A stretch of DNA of 54,586 bases from Lachnospiraceae bacterium (GTDB taxonomy: Bacteria > Bacillota > Clostridia > Lachnospirales > Lachnospiraceae), in the NCBI GenBank assembly GCA_017552985.1, contig JAFZNO010000101.1, forward strand, positions 1 to 54,586, given 5' to 3'. Made by a program: the position numbers and the translations under genes. The notes under the pieces were generated by a model. The model did not search any database. It was not told the DNA's origin and worked only from the letters and a program-made list of their open reading frames with translations. Position 1 is the first letter of the stretch, and every line of letters begins with the position of its first letter. This document shows positions 40,524 to 50,125 of this stretch, in pieces.

Positions 40524-41957
40524 TCAAAGAAGTTTTGTGGATTTTGCGCAGAACATTCCCTGCGGTTTTTGTGCATTTTGCGAATAAACCAGGTCACTAT
40601 CCTCTCTTTTGGTGATCGCTTTATGCTTCCATGCCCCTTGGAAGTAACGGATCAGACACACGACGCCCGTCACCAGCCAGGTAGCTCCCGTCGTCAGCCA
40701 GACGCCCCAATACCCGATGGAAGGGATTTTCGTAAAGATCTGGGCAAAGGACAGTCTGCATGCCACTTCCGAGATCCCGTTGATCATGGAGAATGCAGCA
40801 TCGCCGCATCCGTTCATCAGACCTCTGGGAACGTAGATCATGCCAAGTCCAAAATAGCAAAGGCTCGTGAAACGCAGGGCCCTGGTGGCGATCCTGATCG
40901 TTTCCTGGTTATCCTTTACAAAAAGCCGTACCAGGGATTCTCCGCCGAGATACATGACGGGAAGCATGACAAGGCTAAAGATGAGCACCATGACAACGGA
41001 TTGGCGGAATCCCTTCTTAACGCGTTCCACGTTACCGGCGCCGATGTTCTGGCCGGAATACGTCGTTACGGCACTTGCCAGCGAGGTGTACGGCTGCTGT
41101 ACCAGCTGCTCGATCCTGGCTGTCACGGTGTAGGCCGCCATGACCGTCTCTCCAAACCCATTGACAACGCCCTGTAAAACCATGCAGGAAACGGCGATCA
41201 TGGAGCTTTGAAGCGCGATGGGCACGCCCAAGCGGAAGGATCTAGCGATGATGGATCCGTGAGGCCGGAGTTCCTCCCTCGTCAGTTTAAAGTAAGGAAC
41301 CTTATAATACGCATAGATAATACAAGTTACTGCGGAAATATATTGTGAGACAATCGTTGCCAGGGCAACGCCAAACACGCCAAGTCCAAAGCACAAGACG
41401 AAGGCCAGGTCCAAGCCCACGTTCACAAGGCTTGACAGAATCAGGAAATACAAAGGCGTTCTGGAGTCGCCCAGCGCCCTTAGGATCGCCGAGACGCCAT
41501 TGTAGGTGGCGATGCCCACTATGCCAAAGCAAGTCGTCCGCATGTAGAGAACCGAGGCAGGCAGGATCGCGTCGGGAACCTGTAACAGCCGCAGCACGTG
41601 AGGCGCCGCGATGAACCCGATCAGGCTGACGCACAGGGATGCCGCGATCAGCACGTAAAAAGAATTCGCGATGGTCGCCCTGACGTTTTGCTCATCCTTT
41701 GCGCCGTAAAACTGCGAGACGATCACGCCAATGCCGATGGCCAGACCAGAACTCAGGGAAAAAAACAAAAAATTGGTCGAGCCGCAGGTTCCAACCGCCG
41801 CCAGCGCGTCGGATCCCACAAAATTCCCTACGACGATGGAGTCCACCATATTGTATAACTGCTGAAACAAATTGCCGATCAGCAGCGGCAACGCAAAGGT
41901 CAGTATGTGTTTCGCGGGACTTCCCACGGTCATGTTTGTCGTTTGACTAAGCGCCAT
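40524..41957 (-). CDS. MATE-family efflux transporter
   Basis: The 477-residue membrane protein has about twelve helices and the MATE pattern: FALPLLIGNLFQQLYNMVDS near the start, GVIVSQFYGAKDE, and YSGQNIGAGNVERVKKG in the middle. MATE transporters export drugs and metabolites with sodium or proton uptake. The start at 41957 has AAGGAGAG five bases upstream, so twelve upstream codons are excluded. It is divergent from the AraC-type gene, a common arrangement for a regulator and its target. Substrate cannot be read from sequence. Confidence 0.94.
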   Translation of the reverse strand: MALSQTTNMTVGSPAKHILTFALPLLIGNLFQQLYNMVDSIVVGNFVGSDALAAVGTCGSTNFLFFSLSSGLAIGIGVIVSQFYGAKDEQNVRATIANSFYVLIAASLCVSLIGFIAAPHVLRLLQVPDAILPASVLYMRTTCFGIVGIATYNGVSAILRALGDSRTPLYFLILSSLVNVGLDLAFVLCFGLGVFGVALATIVSQYISAVTCIIYAYYKVPYFKLTREELRPHGSIIARSFRLGVPIALQSSMIAVSCMVLQGVVNGFGETVMAAYTVTARIEQLVQQPYTSLASAVTTYSGQNIGAGNVERVKKGFRQSVVMVLIFSLVMLPVMYLGGESLVRLFVKDNQETIRIATRALRFTSLCYFGLGMIYVPRGLMNGCGDAAFSMINGISEVACRLSFAQIFTKIPSIGYWGVWLTTGATWLVTGVVCLIRYFQGAWKHKAITKREDSDLVYSQNAQKPQGMFCAKSTKLL

Positions 41958-42091
41958 GATACTCTCCTTGGCCCTTGGGCCCTTATAATTCAATCAACTT
42001 CCGTTCTCACGCTTAATCCTATCACCTTTTTACTTTTCTTCTACTCACCCATTGCGTAAATATACCCAATATTTGTCATCATTATTTGTTC

Positions 42092-42120
42092 TTGACTTTT
42101 GCACAAAAATAGCATAAATT
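42092..42120 (+). promoter_or_regulatory. Candidate sigma-A promoter of the AraC-family gene
   Basis: TTGACT (42092-42097), 17 bases and TAAATT (42115-42120), about 95 bases before the ATG. Confidence 0.55.
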
Positions 42121-42216
42121 CTAATTATAAACTGTAATATTTGACGTAAGTACGTCTTGTTAGCTTATTTCAACCGTCAAATAATCATCATTTTTTTAGA
42201 TTATGAGAGGTATATT

Positions 42217-43083
42217 ATGACAAATAACAAGAAACCTGAGCACATTTATTTTCCCAATCCGATCAACGTGATCATGACGGTTCCCGCAAAATTTGAGCTG
42301 CATTGGCATCATTTCACCGAGGTCATCTTCTATCCGGCGGACGCGCACTCAAAATCCGTTCCGAGGATCATCATTGACCAAACGCTCTATGAGATGCATC
42401 CGGGCGACACGCTGATGATCTGGTCCAGTGAGATGCATGCCGTGGATTACAATGCGGACTCACCGTTGATCGGCATTCAGTTTCCCGCCTCCCTCATGAC
42501 GGATCTTCCGGAATTCGCTTCCTTCTCCCATCTATTCCGGAATTATCATCTGATCAGCCGCAACGATCCTGACATGACGACCCTCGCGGAATTCATGCAG
42601 GTGAAGCTTCATCAGATCGTCGACGCGCACAAATCCCAGAGAACGTTCCACGGCGTGGAGGAGCTGATCTTTGTCTATGAATTATTCATGCAGTTTGGAC
42701 ATCACCTGCAGACCAATCTTCTGCCCAAGGATCCTTCCCTGCAGCAGGGAAATAGCCGCACCATCGACAAGATCAATTCCGCCTGCAGATACATCGCAGA
42801 AAACTGCGACAAAGATCTGACGCTGGACAGCGTGGCGAGCCAGGTGGGATTTAGTTCCTGTTACTTCTCAAGAGTGTTCAAGCAGACCATCCAGTGTAAT
42901 TTCGTGGAGTACTTAACGCAGCAGCGGTTAAAGCGGGCGCAGAACCTCCTGGCCGATTCCGATTCCGCCATCACCACCATCGCCATGGAATCCGGTTTCA
43001 AGAGCATCTCCACCTTCAACCGCGTATTCCAAAAATACAAGGGGTGCTCACCGAGTGAGTTCAAAAAACATTATCTGCAATAA
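42217..43083 (+). CDS. AraC-family transcriptional regulator
   Basis: The 288-residue protein has an N-terminal cupin sensor (about residues 15-120, with WHHFTEVIFYPA and DTLMIWSSEMHAV) and a C-terminal double helix-turn-helix (VASQVGFSSCYFSRVFKQ and ESGFKSISTFNRVFQKYKG). The cupin His residues suggest sugar or small-molecule sensing, as in AraC-type sugar regulators. The start at 42217 follows GAGAGGT; 20 upstream codons are excluded because they lack a site. It is divergent from the MATE gene and ends at a strong terminator. Target genes are not certain. Confidence 0.93.
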   Translation: MTNNKKPEHIYFPNPINVIMTVPAKFELHWHHFTEVIFYPADAHSKSVPRIIIDQTLYEMHPGDTLMIWSSEMHAVDYNADSPLIGIQFPASLMTDLPEFASFSHLFRNYHLISRNDPDMTTLAEFMQVKLHQIVDAHKSQRTFHGVEELIFVYELFMQFGHHLQTNLLPKDPSLQQGNSRTIDKINSACRYIAENCDKDLTLDSVASQVGFSSCYFSRVFKQTIQCNFVEYLTQQRLKRAQNLLADSDSAITTIAMESGFKSISTFNRVFQKYKGCSPSEFKKHYLQ

Positions 43084-43088
43084 TAAAA

Positions 43089-43119
43089 GGGGGACCGCAT
43101 CTGGTCCCCCTTCTTTTTT
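43089..43119. terminator. Strong bidirectional intrinsic terminator
   Basis: GGGGGACC and GGTCCCCC pair around GCATCT and are followed by TTCTTTTTT on the plus strand and CTTTTATT on the minus strand. It ends the AraC-type gene and the lipoprotein gene, which converge here. Confidence 0.92.
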
Positions 43120-43148
43120 GCCAAATAACCATTTTCCCCTTGCTGAAA

Positions 43149-45023
43149 TTAATAAATGTACAGCTGGCTTCCAAATTTCTCATTCCCCTGCAAGGATTCC
43201 AATGCCTTAACGTCAAACTGACAATCGCCAAAGCCCATGTACCCTTCTTCGCCGACGTAAGCCATCTTTCCCTGAAGATTGCGGAAGTTACAGTTATAGA
43301 AGTAAAGACTTCCGTCGTTAACCGAAAACATGGTAAATTCCTTGCAATCCTCGAACCGCGTATTGCTCACGTTCACGTAAGAGCCATATGCGTTCATGCA
43401 GCCGTACGTACAATCATGGATCACGCTTTCAGTTACGTTGACGTCTCCGCAGTCATATACCGTCAATCCGTAAGCGCCGCAACCATACAGGTCACAGCCA
43501 TTTACGTTCATGCCGTTACAACCGGTAAAATCAAGGACGTCGCCGCTGCAATGGCCCGGTTCAATCTCATGTCCAAAGACAAGATTATTTACGTCAACGT
43601 AATTACAATTTTCAAAGGCAAGCACTCTTGCCATGGGACATTCACAGACAATCTTTGCAGGATTCTTGGGATCCGCGGAATCAATAACCAAGTTGTTAAA
43701 CTTATGGATCACGACTTCCCACGAATCTTCATCCCAACCCGTATACAGGACTCCGGAGGGATTCACCCCCTCATCCTCGTACAGGCGCCGTGGAATCTTC
43801 TCGAAACCTCCCTCTGCGCGCATCCACTGCGTCAGATTATACGTTCCCGGCTCCAAGAAGACCATGGTATTGTTGCCCAAAGCCTTGATGAATTCATCCG
43901 TCGTTTTTACGGTCACGGTCTTGCCCGGCCAATAATCTTTTTGATCGACGTTTTTCCAGTCCATTCCGTCGTATTCATATTCCGACATGGCATTCGTAAG
44001 TCCAAACTCTTGATGGCGCATCTCAAGCATGGCCTGGATCTCTTGCTGGGAGTACAGCTTTATTCCCGCCTTGGCAAAGATTCTCTCTATCACGTCCTGG
44101 ATTTCTTTTTCAGCCTCATCGCCGTCCGCATAGATTTCATAGGAATACTTTACGATCTCGTCTTCCTTCTCGCCCTCTTGCCACTCCTGAAAACGATATT
44201 TCAGTATCTCAAAATAGTCCATCACTTCTTCGCCTTCATCTTCCGCCACTTCCGTAATGGCCTTGGACAAGGCGTCTTCACCGCCAATCCAGCCGTAGCC
44301 GGAATCAGCCGTAACGTCATATACGTAATGATAGTTGCCTTCACCGTCAAGGAAACCACCGGTGGAATGCCAGCCCATGCCCCAATAATAGCTGTCATCC
44401 AGGTAACCGTAATGATTGATCACCGAGCTGTATGAACGGTATCCGGAAACGGCGCGATAACAAACCTGAAGCTTTCCGTCATAATTTTTGATGACAAATT
44501 CATACGTGTCGGCAGTTCCCCAGGTGTCTCCGACGCAAGTGACCGAAAGACACAACTCCGGTTCCCCGTCGTTACCGCAATCTAACCTCAAGAAAGACAC
44601 TCCCGACACGCGAATGGGAGCGTCTGCTTCCGCGCTGTCTACCGTTTGAATCCGGCTGACCAGCTCCTTCAGAAGATATCCGTTCGAATCCGGGAAATAG
44701 GATTGTTCCGTTCCGGAAGCAGAGTCATAATAAGTGTAACTCTGTTTGTCAAAATAAACTTTCTCCTCGCCGCGGATAAATCCGTCATACATTTCCGAGG
44801 AAGATACGTTTGGTCTTGGCTTGCTTTCCCCTTCCCCGTCAACGGACGGTTCCGTGCTTTGCGCTTCAGAGCTGGAAACGGATTCCTTTCCCTCCTCGGA
44901 AGATTCTGCAGGTTTCTTCTCGCATCCCACGACACAAGCCGCCAACAGCATCAGCATGGCCAAAAGCATGCCCCATCTGGCTACTTTTCTTGCACTGCGT
45001 TCCTTACGCCATCCTTCTTTCAT
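43149..45023 (-). CDS. Lipoprotein with right-handed parallel beta-helix domain
   Basis: The 624-residue protein begins with a lipoprotein signal, basic residues then LLAMLMLLAACVVGC, so Cys near residue 34 should be lipidated. A Ser/Glu-rich linker follows, then a region of about 250 residues with no recognised family. The last 230 residues, from TVKTTDEFIKAL, are a parallel beta-helix (NosD/pectate-lyase type) with Asn- and Cys-rich coils such as CNYVDVNNLVFG and CNGMNVNGCDLYGCGAYG. The fold usually binds or cleaves polysaccharides, or serves as a surface scaffold. Start 45023 has GGAGG eight bases upstream. Encoded just after prfA but probably an independent accessory gene. Function is unknown. 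Confidence 0.8.
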   Translation of the reverse strand: MKEGWRKERSARKVARWGMLLAMLMLLAACVVGCEKKPAESSEEGKESVSSSEAQSTEPSVDGEGESKPRPNVSSSEMYDGFIRGEEKVYFDKQSYTYYDSASGTEQSYFPDSNGYLLKELVSRIQTVDSAEADAPIRVSGVSFLRLDCGNDGEPELCLSVTCVGDTWGTADTYEFVIKNYDGKLQVCYRAVSGYRSYSSVINHYGYLDDSYYWGMGWHSTGGFLDGEGNYHYVYDVTADSGYGWIGGEDALSKAITEVAEDEGEEVMDYFEILKYRFQEWQEGEKEDEIVKYSYEIYADGDEAEKEIQDVIERIFAKAGIKLYSQQEIQAMLEMRHQEFGLTNAMSEYEYDGMDWKNVDQKDYWPGKTVTVKTTDEFIKALGNNTMVFLEPGTYNLTQWMRAEGGFEKIPRRLYEDEGVNPSGVLYTGWDEDSWEVVIHKFNNLVIDSADPKNPAKIVCECPMARVLAFENCNYVDVNNLVFGHEIEPGHCSGDVLDFTGCNGMNVNGCDLYGCGAYGLTVYDCGDVNVTESVIHDCTYGCMNAYGSYVNVSNTRFEDCKEFTMFSVNDGSLYFYNCNFRNLQGKMAYVGEEGYMGFGDCQFDVKALESLQGNEKFGSQLYIY

Positions 45024-45075
45024 GATCCTTGCCTCCTTTGTCACGCCCACTAACGAGTCTAGCAAAAAATGCTTC

Positions 45076-46155
45076 TCATGCGGTTTCATTCATCTTGCTG
45101 AGCTTTGCGGCCTGATCCGCCGCAATGCATGCGTCTATGATCTCCTGAATGTCACCGTTCATCACCTTGTCCAACTTGTAAATGGTCAGTCCGATGCGGT
45201 GGTCCGTCACCCTTCCCTGCGGGAAGTTATACGTGCGGATCTTCTCGGAACGGTCACCCGTGCCGATCTGGCTCTTTCGAAGCTCTGCCTCTGCGTCATG
45301 ACGTTGCTGAAGTTCAATGTCGTACAGCTTCGCCTTCAAGAGCGCAAATGCCTTCGCCTTGTTCTGCAACTGGGATTTCTCCGTCTGGCTGTACACCACG
45401 ATGCCCGTGGGATAATGGGTCAGACGCACTGCGGAGTCCGTTGTGTTGACGCACTGTCCACCGTTGCCGGAGGCACGCATTACGTCGATGCGGATGTCCT
45501 TTTCCTCGATCACAATGTCAATGTCGTCGTCCACCTCAGGCATCACCGCCACGCTGATGGTAGACGTGTGGATTCTTCCGCCGCTCTCCGTCTCGGGAAC
45601 GCGCTGCACGCGATGTACGCCGCTCTCATATTTCATAACGGAATATGCGCCCTGTCCGTTGATCATGAACTGTACTTCCTTCATGCCGCCGATGCCGATC
45701 TCGTCCACGTTCATGGTCTCCACCTTCCAGCGGCGGGATTCCGCGTAATGCACGTACATGCGATAGATCTCGGCAGCAAAGAGTGCCGCCTCATCTCCGC
45801 CCGCGCCGGCACGGATCTCAACGATCACGTTCTTTTCGTCATTCGGATCCTTGGGAAGCAACAAGATCTTCATCTGCTGCTCCAACTCCTCAATGCGCTT
45901 CTTGCTGTCGCTTAAGGTTTCCTTGATCATCTCCCTCATGTCCTCGTCAGACTCTTCGTCCAGCATGGCAAGGGAATCTTCCACGTCCTGTTTGCACTTT
46001 TTATACTCTTTATATGCGTTTACAATGGGAGTCAGGTCACTCTGCTCCTTCATCAGCATCCGGAAGCGCTCCGGATTGCTCGTCACGGTAGGCTCACTCA
46101 GCTCCCCCATGATCTCCTCAAATCGAATCAACAAATCCTCTAATTTATCAAACAT
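45076..46155 (-). CDS. prfA: Peptide chain release factor 1
   Basis: The 359-residue factor ends translation at UAA and UAG. It has an N-terminal helical domain starting [16 protein letters not shown], the stop-codon-recognising region and the GGQ motif in [20 protein letters not shown] near residue 230. The start at 46155 is the usual family start with AAAGGTG seven bases upstream; a GTG three codons earlier is unlikely. It follows prmC, whose product methylates the Gln of its GGQ motif, giving a sensible operon. Confidence 0.97.
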   Translation of the reverse strand: MFDKLEDLLIRFEEIMGELSEPTVTSNPERFRMLMKEQSDLTPIVNAYKEYKKCKQDVEDSLAMLDEESDEDMREMIKETLSDSKKRIEELEQQMKILLLPKDPNDEKNVIVEIRAGAGGDEAALFAAEIYRMYVHYAESRRWKVETMNVDEIGIGGMKEVQFMINGQGAYSVMKYESGVHRVQRVPETESGGRIHTSTISVAVMPEVDDDIDIVIEEKDIRIDVMRASGNGGQCVNTTDSAVRLTHYPTGIVVYSQTEKSQLQNKAKAFALLKAKLYDIELQQRHDAEAELRKSQIGTGDRSEKIRTYNFPQGRVTDHRIGLTIYKLDKVMNGDIQEIIDACIAADQAAKLSKMNETA

Positions 46156-46184
46156 TTCATTCACCTTTATTCTTTACAAAAGCC

Positions 46185-46205
46185 GCGCCTTAACGCAAAA
46201 GGCGC
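46185..46205. terminator. Small hairpin between prmC and prfA
   Basis: GCGCCTT and AAGGCGC (minus strand) pair around seven bases and are followed by GGCTTTTG. It is a weak terminator at best and may adjust prfA expression. Confidence 0.3.
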
Positions 46206-46239
46206 TTTGTTAACGGGTAACCTGCGTCCTTCTGGCAGG

Positions 46240-47091
46240 CTACAAGCCGTCCTTCGGGCTGAACGTGCCGCAGACCACCCGGTCCAATCCAGCATAATCT
46301 TTCACGATCCTTACCTCCCTGCAGCCAGCTTCCGTCATGAGATCGCTGACCGCCTTACCCTGGTCATGGCCGATCTCAAAGAAAAGCTGCGCACCGCCAT
46401 TTAAATATGGCGGACACTCATCCAATATCCTTCGATAAAAATGTAACCCGTCTTCCAGGCCGTCTAAAGCCATCTTGGGTTCATGTTCCCGCACTTCGGG
46501 CATGAGTTCTTTGATGCTCTCACTGGGAATGTAGGGCGGATTCGACGTAAGCACGTCGAACTTCCCTTCCACGGGTCCAAATAGATCCCCTTTCAAAAAG
46601 GCGTAATCCTCCTGCGGGATCAAAGCCTTTGCATTCCTGTCCGCAACCTCCAGGGCTTTCTCTGAGAGATCCACGCCAACTCCGTGACAATGATTGGAAT
46701 ACTTCAAAAGGCTGATCAAAATGCAGCCGCTCCCGGTGCAAAGATCCAGGATCGAACTGCCGCCGTGCAGATCCTTCATGACTTCCTCCACTAGGATCTC
46801 CGTATCCTGTCTCGGGATCAGCACTTCCTCGTTCACCTCAAACGTCAGTCCCATAAAGTCCTGCTCCCCCGTAAGGTGCTGCAGCGGAATCCTCTCGCTT
46901 CGCTTTTGAAGAAGTGCTAGATACGCCTCTTCCTCCGAAGGATCGGCAACCCTGTCCCCATGCGCAAGCAACGTGCTTCTGGTGACGTGACAGGCATATT
47001 CCAAAAGAAGCCGCGCGTCGAGCTTTCCCTCCGGCACGCCAGCCTCTTCCAATCTCTTTTGTCCAGTCATGAGCAGTTCCTGATACGTCAT
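46240..47091 (-). CDS. prmC: Protein-(glutamine-N5) methyltransferase, release-factor specific
   Basis: The 283-residue enzyme methylates the GGQ glutamine of release factors using SAM. It has a helical N-terminal domain (starting MTYQELLMTGQKRLEEAGV) and a Rossmann methyltransferase domain with ILDLCTGSGCILISLL and the catalytic NPPYIP motif near residue 190. The gene overlaps the DUF1385 gene by four bases and precedes prfA, the usual Firmicutes order. Confidence 0.96.
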   Translation of the reverse strand: MTYQELLMTGQKRLEEAGVPEGKLDARLLLEYACHVTRSTLLAHGDRVADPSEEEAYLALLQKRSERIPLQHLTGEQDFMGLTFEVNEEVLIPRQDTEILVEEVMKDLHGGSSILDLCTGSGCILISLLKYSNHCHGVGVDLSEKALEVADRNAKALIPQEDYAFLKGDLFGPVEGKFDVLTSNPPYIPSESIKELMPEVREHEPKMALDGLEDGLHFYRRILDECPPYLNGGAQLFFEIGHDQGKAVSDLMTEAGCREVRIVKDYAGLDRVVCGTFSPKDGL

Positions 47092-48056
47092 GCTTCTTCC
47101 TCATCCCAAGTATATCCGAAAGTCTTCGACAGATACTCGCGCCAGTCAAACACGGCATTCACGGATGCAATGGCAACCTCCACCATCTCCTCATCCGGCT
47201 CCTTCGTCGTGATCTTTTGGAATAAGAAACCGGGAGCTGACAAGATATTTACAAAAACGTTGTCAAACCTGCCTGCCAGGCGGATGAATTCATAAGCGAT
47301 CCCCGCCACTACGGGCATGAGCAGAACGCGGTAGCAAACTCTCTGCCACACGCTGTCCACGTGAATAAAGAAAAACAGCACAATGCTGACGATCAACACG
47401 AAAAAGATAAAGCTCGTTCCGCAGCGCTTGTGAAATCTCGAGGACTTCATAACGTTCTCCACGGTAAGCTCCCTGCCGCGCTCAATGCAGTTGATGCATT
47501 TATGCTCCGCGCCATGATACTGATAGAGCCTGCGGATGTCTTTCATCAGGCTGATCCCCGCTGCATACAGCAGGAAGATCGCGATCCTGATCACGCCCTC
47601 GATGATCAAAAGGAGGGAATGATTGCGGATAAAGCCTTCAAAATAACGGGAGGCAAAATACGGCAACACCACAAAAATACCGATGGCAAGCGCAACCGAG
47701 ATCACGGTAACCAATGCGGAAAGAACCTTCTCTCCCCTTCCGCCGGAGATCTTATCCAGCGCCTTGTCCACCGCGGTATTTTCCTCATCCTCCTCATAGA
47801 AGGACGCGGAATAGTTCAGCGCCTTCGTCCCAAGAACAAGGGAATTGATAAAATTTAAAACGCCGCGCACGAAAGGAACCTTAAGGAGCTTGCTTCCATG
47901 CAGCATCCCCTGAAAGTTCTCCACTTCCACCGCAATCTCACCGCTTGGCTTGCGTACGGCAACGGCGTACTTTTCTTCATTTTTCATCATGACTCCTTCA
48001 AGCACGGCCTGACCGCCGATGCCGGAGTAATGCTTTTTGATCTTATTCTTTGCCAT
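47088..48056 (-). CDS. DUF1385 membrane protein
   Basis: The 322-residue product starts MAKNKIKKHYSGIGGQAVLEGVMM, a signature of the DUF1385 family (YqhQ of Bacillus), which commonly sits beside prmC/prfA and rpmE. It has about four to five hydrophobic helices and a metal-site-like HGAEHKCINCIE motif near residue 185 followed by RFHKRCGTSF. The role is not established; family members are predicted membrane enzymes. The start at 48056 is preferred, with AGAAGG just upstream; the open frame extends 29 codons further into the rpmE terminator hairpin. Confidence 0.9.
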   Translation of the reverse strand: MAKNKIKKHYSGIGGQAVLEGVMMKNEEKYAVAVRKPSGEIAVEVENFQGMLHGSKLLKVPFVRGVLNFINSLVLGTKALNYSASFYEEDEENTAVDKALDKISGGRGEKVLSALVTVISVALAIGIFVVLPYFASRYFEGFIRNHSLLLIIEGVIRIAIFLLYAAGISLMKDIRRLYQYHGAEHKCINCIERGRELTVENVMKSSRFHKRCGTSFIFFVLIVSIVLFFFIHVDSVWQRVCYRVLLMPVVAGIAYEFIRLAGRFDNVFVNILSAPGFLFQKITTKEPDEEMVEVAIASVNAVFDWREYLSKTFGYTWDEEEA

Positions 48057-48100
48057 AACCTTCTTCTCCAAATCAGATGAAAAAATACCAAAGATATAGA

Positions 48101-48135
48101 AAGCCCGGAAAACCGACATACAGTTTTCCGGGCTT
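48101..48135 (-). terminator. Terminator-like hairpin after rpmE
   Basis: AAGCCCGGAAAAC pairs with GTTTTCCGGGCTT around about nine bases, followed on the minus strand by TCTATATCTTT. The U-tract is interrupted, so partial read-through to the DUF1385-prmC-prfA genes is likely. Confidence 0.7.
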
Positions 48136-48142
48136 GCCTGCA

Positions 48143-48343
48143 TTATTTAACGCCGTACTTCTTATTGAACTTATCAATACGTCCATCAGTTCTTGCAGTC
48201 TTCTGCTGACCCGTGTAGAATGAGTGGCACTTGGAGCAAACTTCCACGTGGATCTCCTTCTTGGTGGATCCGGTTACAAAAGTGTTACCACAGTTGCAGG
48301 TAACGGTTGCCTGGTAGTATGCGGGATGGATTCCTTCTTTCAT
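48143..48343 (-). CDS. rpmE: 50S ribosomal protein L31 (zinc type)
   Basis: A 66-residue ribosomal protein starting [16 protein letters not shown]. It retains four cysteines in CNCG and CSKC pairs, so it is the zinc-binding form rather than the zinc-free paralog used under zinc starvation. The ATG at 48343 has AGAGG eight bases upstream. It lies between rho and the DUF1385-prmC-prfA group, as in many Firmicutes. Confidence 0.97.
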   Translation of the reverse strand: MKEGIHPAYYQATVTCNCGNTFVTGSTKKEIHVEVCSKCHSFYTGQQKTARTDGRIDKFNKKYGVK

Positions 48344-48420
48344 CTCTATCACCTCTCTATTAAAATGGTTATTATTTCGTTCTCATCCGCACTGCTTATG
48401 GAACCACAAACAGCGTTGTT

Positions 48421-48449
48421 ATTGTAACACAGGATTTTTTTTCTTGCAA
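48421..48449 (-). promoter_or_regulatory. Sigma-A promoter of rpmE
   Basis: TTGCAA (48444-48449), 17 bases and TACAAT (48421-48426) on the minus strand, about 75 bases before the rpmE ATG. Confidence 0.75.
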
Positions 48450-48484
48450 GAGGTAAATAGAAAAATTTTCAAAATTCTTCAAAT

Positions 48485-50125
48485 CTAGATAAATTTGTTT
48501 TTCTTTACCATCTGAACGAATTCAAAATTGTTTTTGGTCCGCGCAAACAAGTCCAAAATCCTGTCCGTAGCCTCGTCCGGCTTCAAACCGTTGAGTGCCT
48601 TTCTCATGACGTTGATGGCCTCAAGCTCATCCCCGTTCAGTAACAGGTCTTCCCTTCTGGTACCGGATTTTGCAAGGTCGATGGCAGGGAAAATGCGTTT
48701 CTCGGAAAGTCTTCTGTCCAAAACCATTTCCATGTTGCCCGTGCCCTTGAATTCCTCATACACCACGTCATCCATCTTGCTTCCCGTATCCACGAGTGCA
48801 GTTGCAAGAATGGTAAGGCTTCCGCCCTCGCGCATGTTTCTCGCGGCGCCAAAGAAACGTTTCGGCATGTGGAGCGCCGAAGGGTCAAGACCGCCGGACA
48901 GCGTTCTTCCGCTGGGCGGAACCACCTGGTTGTAGGCTCTGGTAAGTCTCGTGATGCTGTCTAAGAGGATCACCACGTCCTCCTTATGCTCCACCAGTCT
49001 CTTGGCTCTCTCAATGGCCATCTCAGACACTCTTTTGTGATGCTCGGGCAGTTCGTCAAACGTGGAATAGATCACCTCGACGTTCTCTCCAATGATCGCT
49101 TCCTTGATGTCCGTCACTTCCTCGGGACGTTCGTCAATGAGCAAAATGATCATGTGCGTCTTCGGATTGTTGCGAAGCATGGATTTTGCCACTTCCTTAA
49201 GCAGCGTCGTCTTACCTGCCTTTGGAGGTGAAACGATCATGCCTCTCTGGCCCTTTCCAACGGGGCTGACCAGATCCATTACGCGCATGGCCACGCTACA
49301 GCCGGGCGTCTCCAGACGGATCCTCTTGTCCGGGAAGATCGGCGTCATGTCGCCAAAGTCCACGCGTTTCGCCGATTCCTCGGGGGAGCGGCCGTTGATG
49401 CTTCTCACAAACAGCAGGGCGCTGAACTTTTCCTGCTGGGTCTTAACTCTCTTGTTTCCCCTTAATATGTCACCCGTCTTCAGCCCAAACCTTCGGATCT
49501 GGCTGGGTGCCACGTAGACGTCGTTCTCTCCCGGAAGATAATTCTCACCGCGGATAAAGCCATAGCCGTCCGGCATGACCTCCAAAATACCATATGCCTC
49601 CACGCCGCTGTCAAGCTCTGCGGGGAACTGGTTGGCATCATATACTTCCACGGGACGGCTTGTCCTCATGGCATCAGGCGAAGCCTGCGCCGGAGCCGCC
49701 GGAGCTTGAGTGCCCTGCATTCCTGCCTGCTGCATTGGCGCGGCCGTCTGTGGCCGGGAAGGAGCCTGCTGTGCCGGTGCCGTCGTCTGCATCTGCGGAC
49801 GCGCCGGAGCCTGCTGTGCCGGTGCCGACGTCTGCGTCTGCGGACGCGCCGGAGCCTGCTGCGCCGGTGCTACCGTCTGCGGACGGGAAGAAGTCTGCTG
49901 GGGCTTATTTGTGCGGACCGGAGCCTGGCTCGAAGGTGTCTGCTGCGTCTGTTGTGCGGGCTGGGCCTGAGCCTTCGCCTCCTCTTCCTTCTTTAAGCGC
50001 TCATCCTCGGCCAGCATGGCCTCCACCACCTCTGATTTCTTCATGGCGGAAGTACCTTTCAGGCCTCTTGCCTTCGCAAGGTCCCGAAGCACGGTCACCG
50101 GAAGCGATTCATATTTTTCCCTCAT
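48485..50125 (-). CDS. rho: Transcription termination factor Rho with Gln/Pro/Ala-rich insert
   Basis: The 546-residue hexameric RNA helicase ends Rho-dependent transcripts. It starts with the Rho N-terminal helical module (VTVLRDLAKARGLKG), then has a low-complexity insert from about residue 50 to 170 made of imperfect APAQQAPARPQ-type repeats. The RNA-binding cold-shock-like domain follows (GYGFIRGENYLPGENDVYV), then an ATPase core with Walker A SPPKAGKTTLLKEVA and the Q-loop region GSKMDDVVYEEFKGTGN. The insert makes it about 120 residues longer than compact Rho proteins. Such disordered inserts occur in some gut bacterial Rho proteins and can drive condensate formation; whether this one does is unknown. 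Confidence 0.97.
   Translation of the reverse strand: MREKYESLPVTVLRDLAKARGLKGTSAMKKSEVVEAMLAEDERLKKEEEAKAQAQPAQQTQQTPSSQAPVRTNKPQQTSSRPQTVAPAQQAPARPQTQTSAPAQQAPARPQMQTTAPAQQAPSRPQTAAPMQQAGMQGTQAPAAPAQASPDAMRTSRPVEVYDANQFPAELDSGVEAYGILEVMPDGYGFIRGENYLPGENDVYVAPSQIRRFGLKTGDILRGNKRVKTQQEKFSALLFVRSINGRSPEESAKRVDFGDMTPIFPDKRIRLETPGCSVAMRVMDLVSPVGKGQRGMIVSPPKAGKTTLLKEVAKSMLRNNPKTHMIILLIDERPEEVTDIKEAIIGENVEVIYSTFDELPEHHKRVSEMAIERAKRLVEHKEDVVILLDSITRLTRAYNQVVPPSGRTLSGGLDPSALHMPKRFFGAARNMREGGSLTILATALVDTGSKMDDVVYEEFKGTGNMEMVLDRRLSEKRIFPAIDLAKSGTRREDLLLNGDELEAINVMRKALNGLKPDEATDRILDLFARTKNNFEFVQMVKKNKFI

Noticed and set aside
43140-44435. Long plus-strand open frame opposite the beta-helix lipoprotein
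   Set aside because: It lies antisense to a clear lipoprotein gene, has no convincing ribosome site or domain, and its composition is that expected from reverse-strand shadowing.
49700-49975. CRISPR-like repeat array in the rho gene
   Set aside because: The repeats are irregular, in frame, and encode the Gln/Pro/Ala linker; there are no spacers or cas genes.
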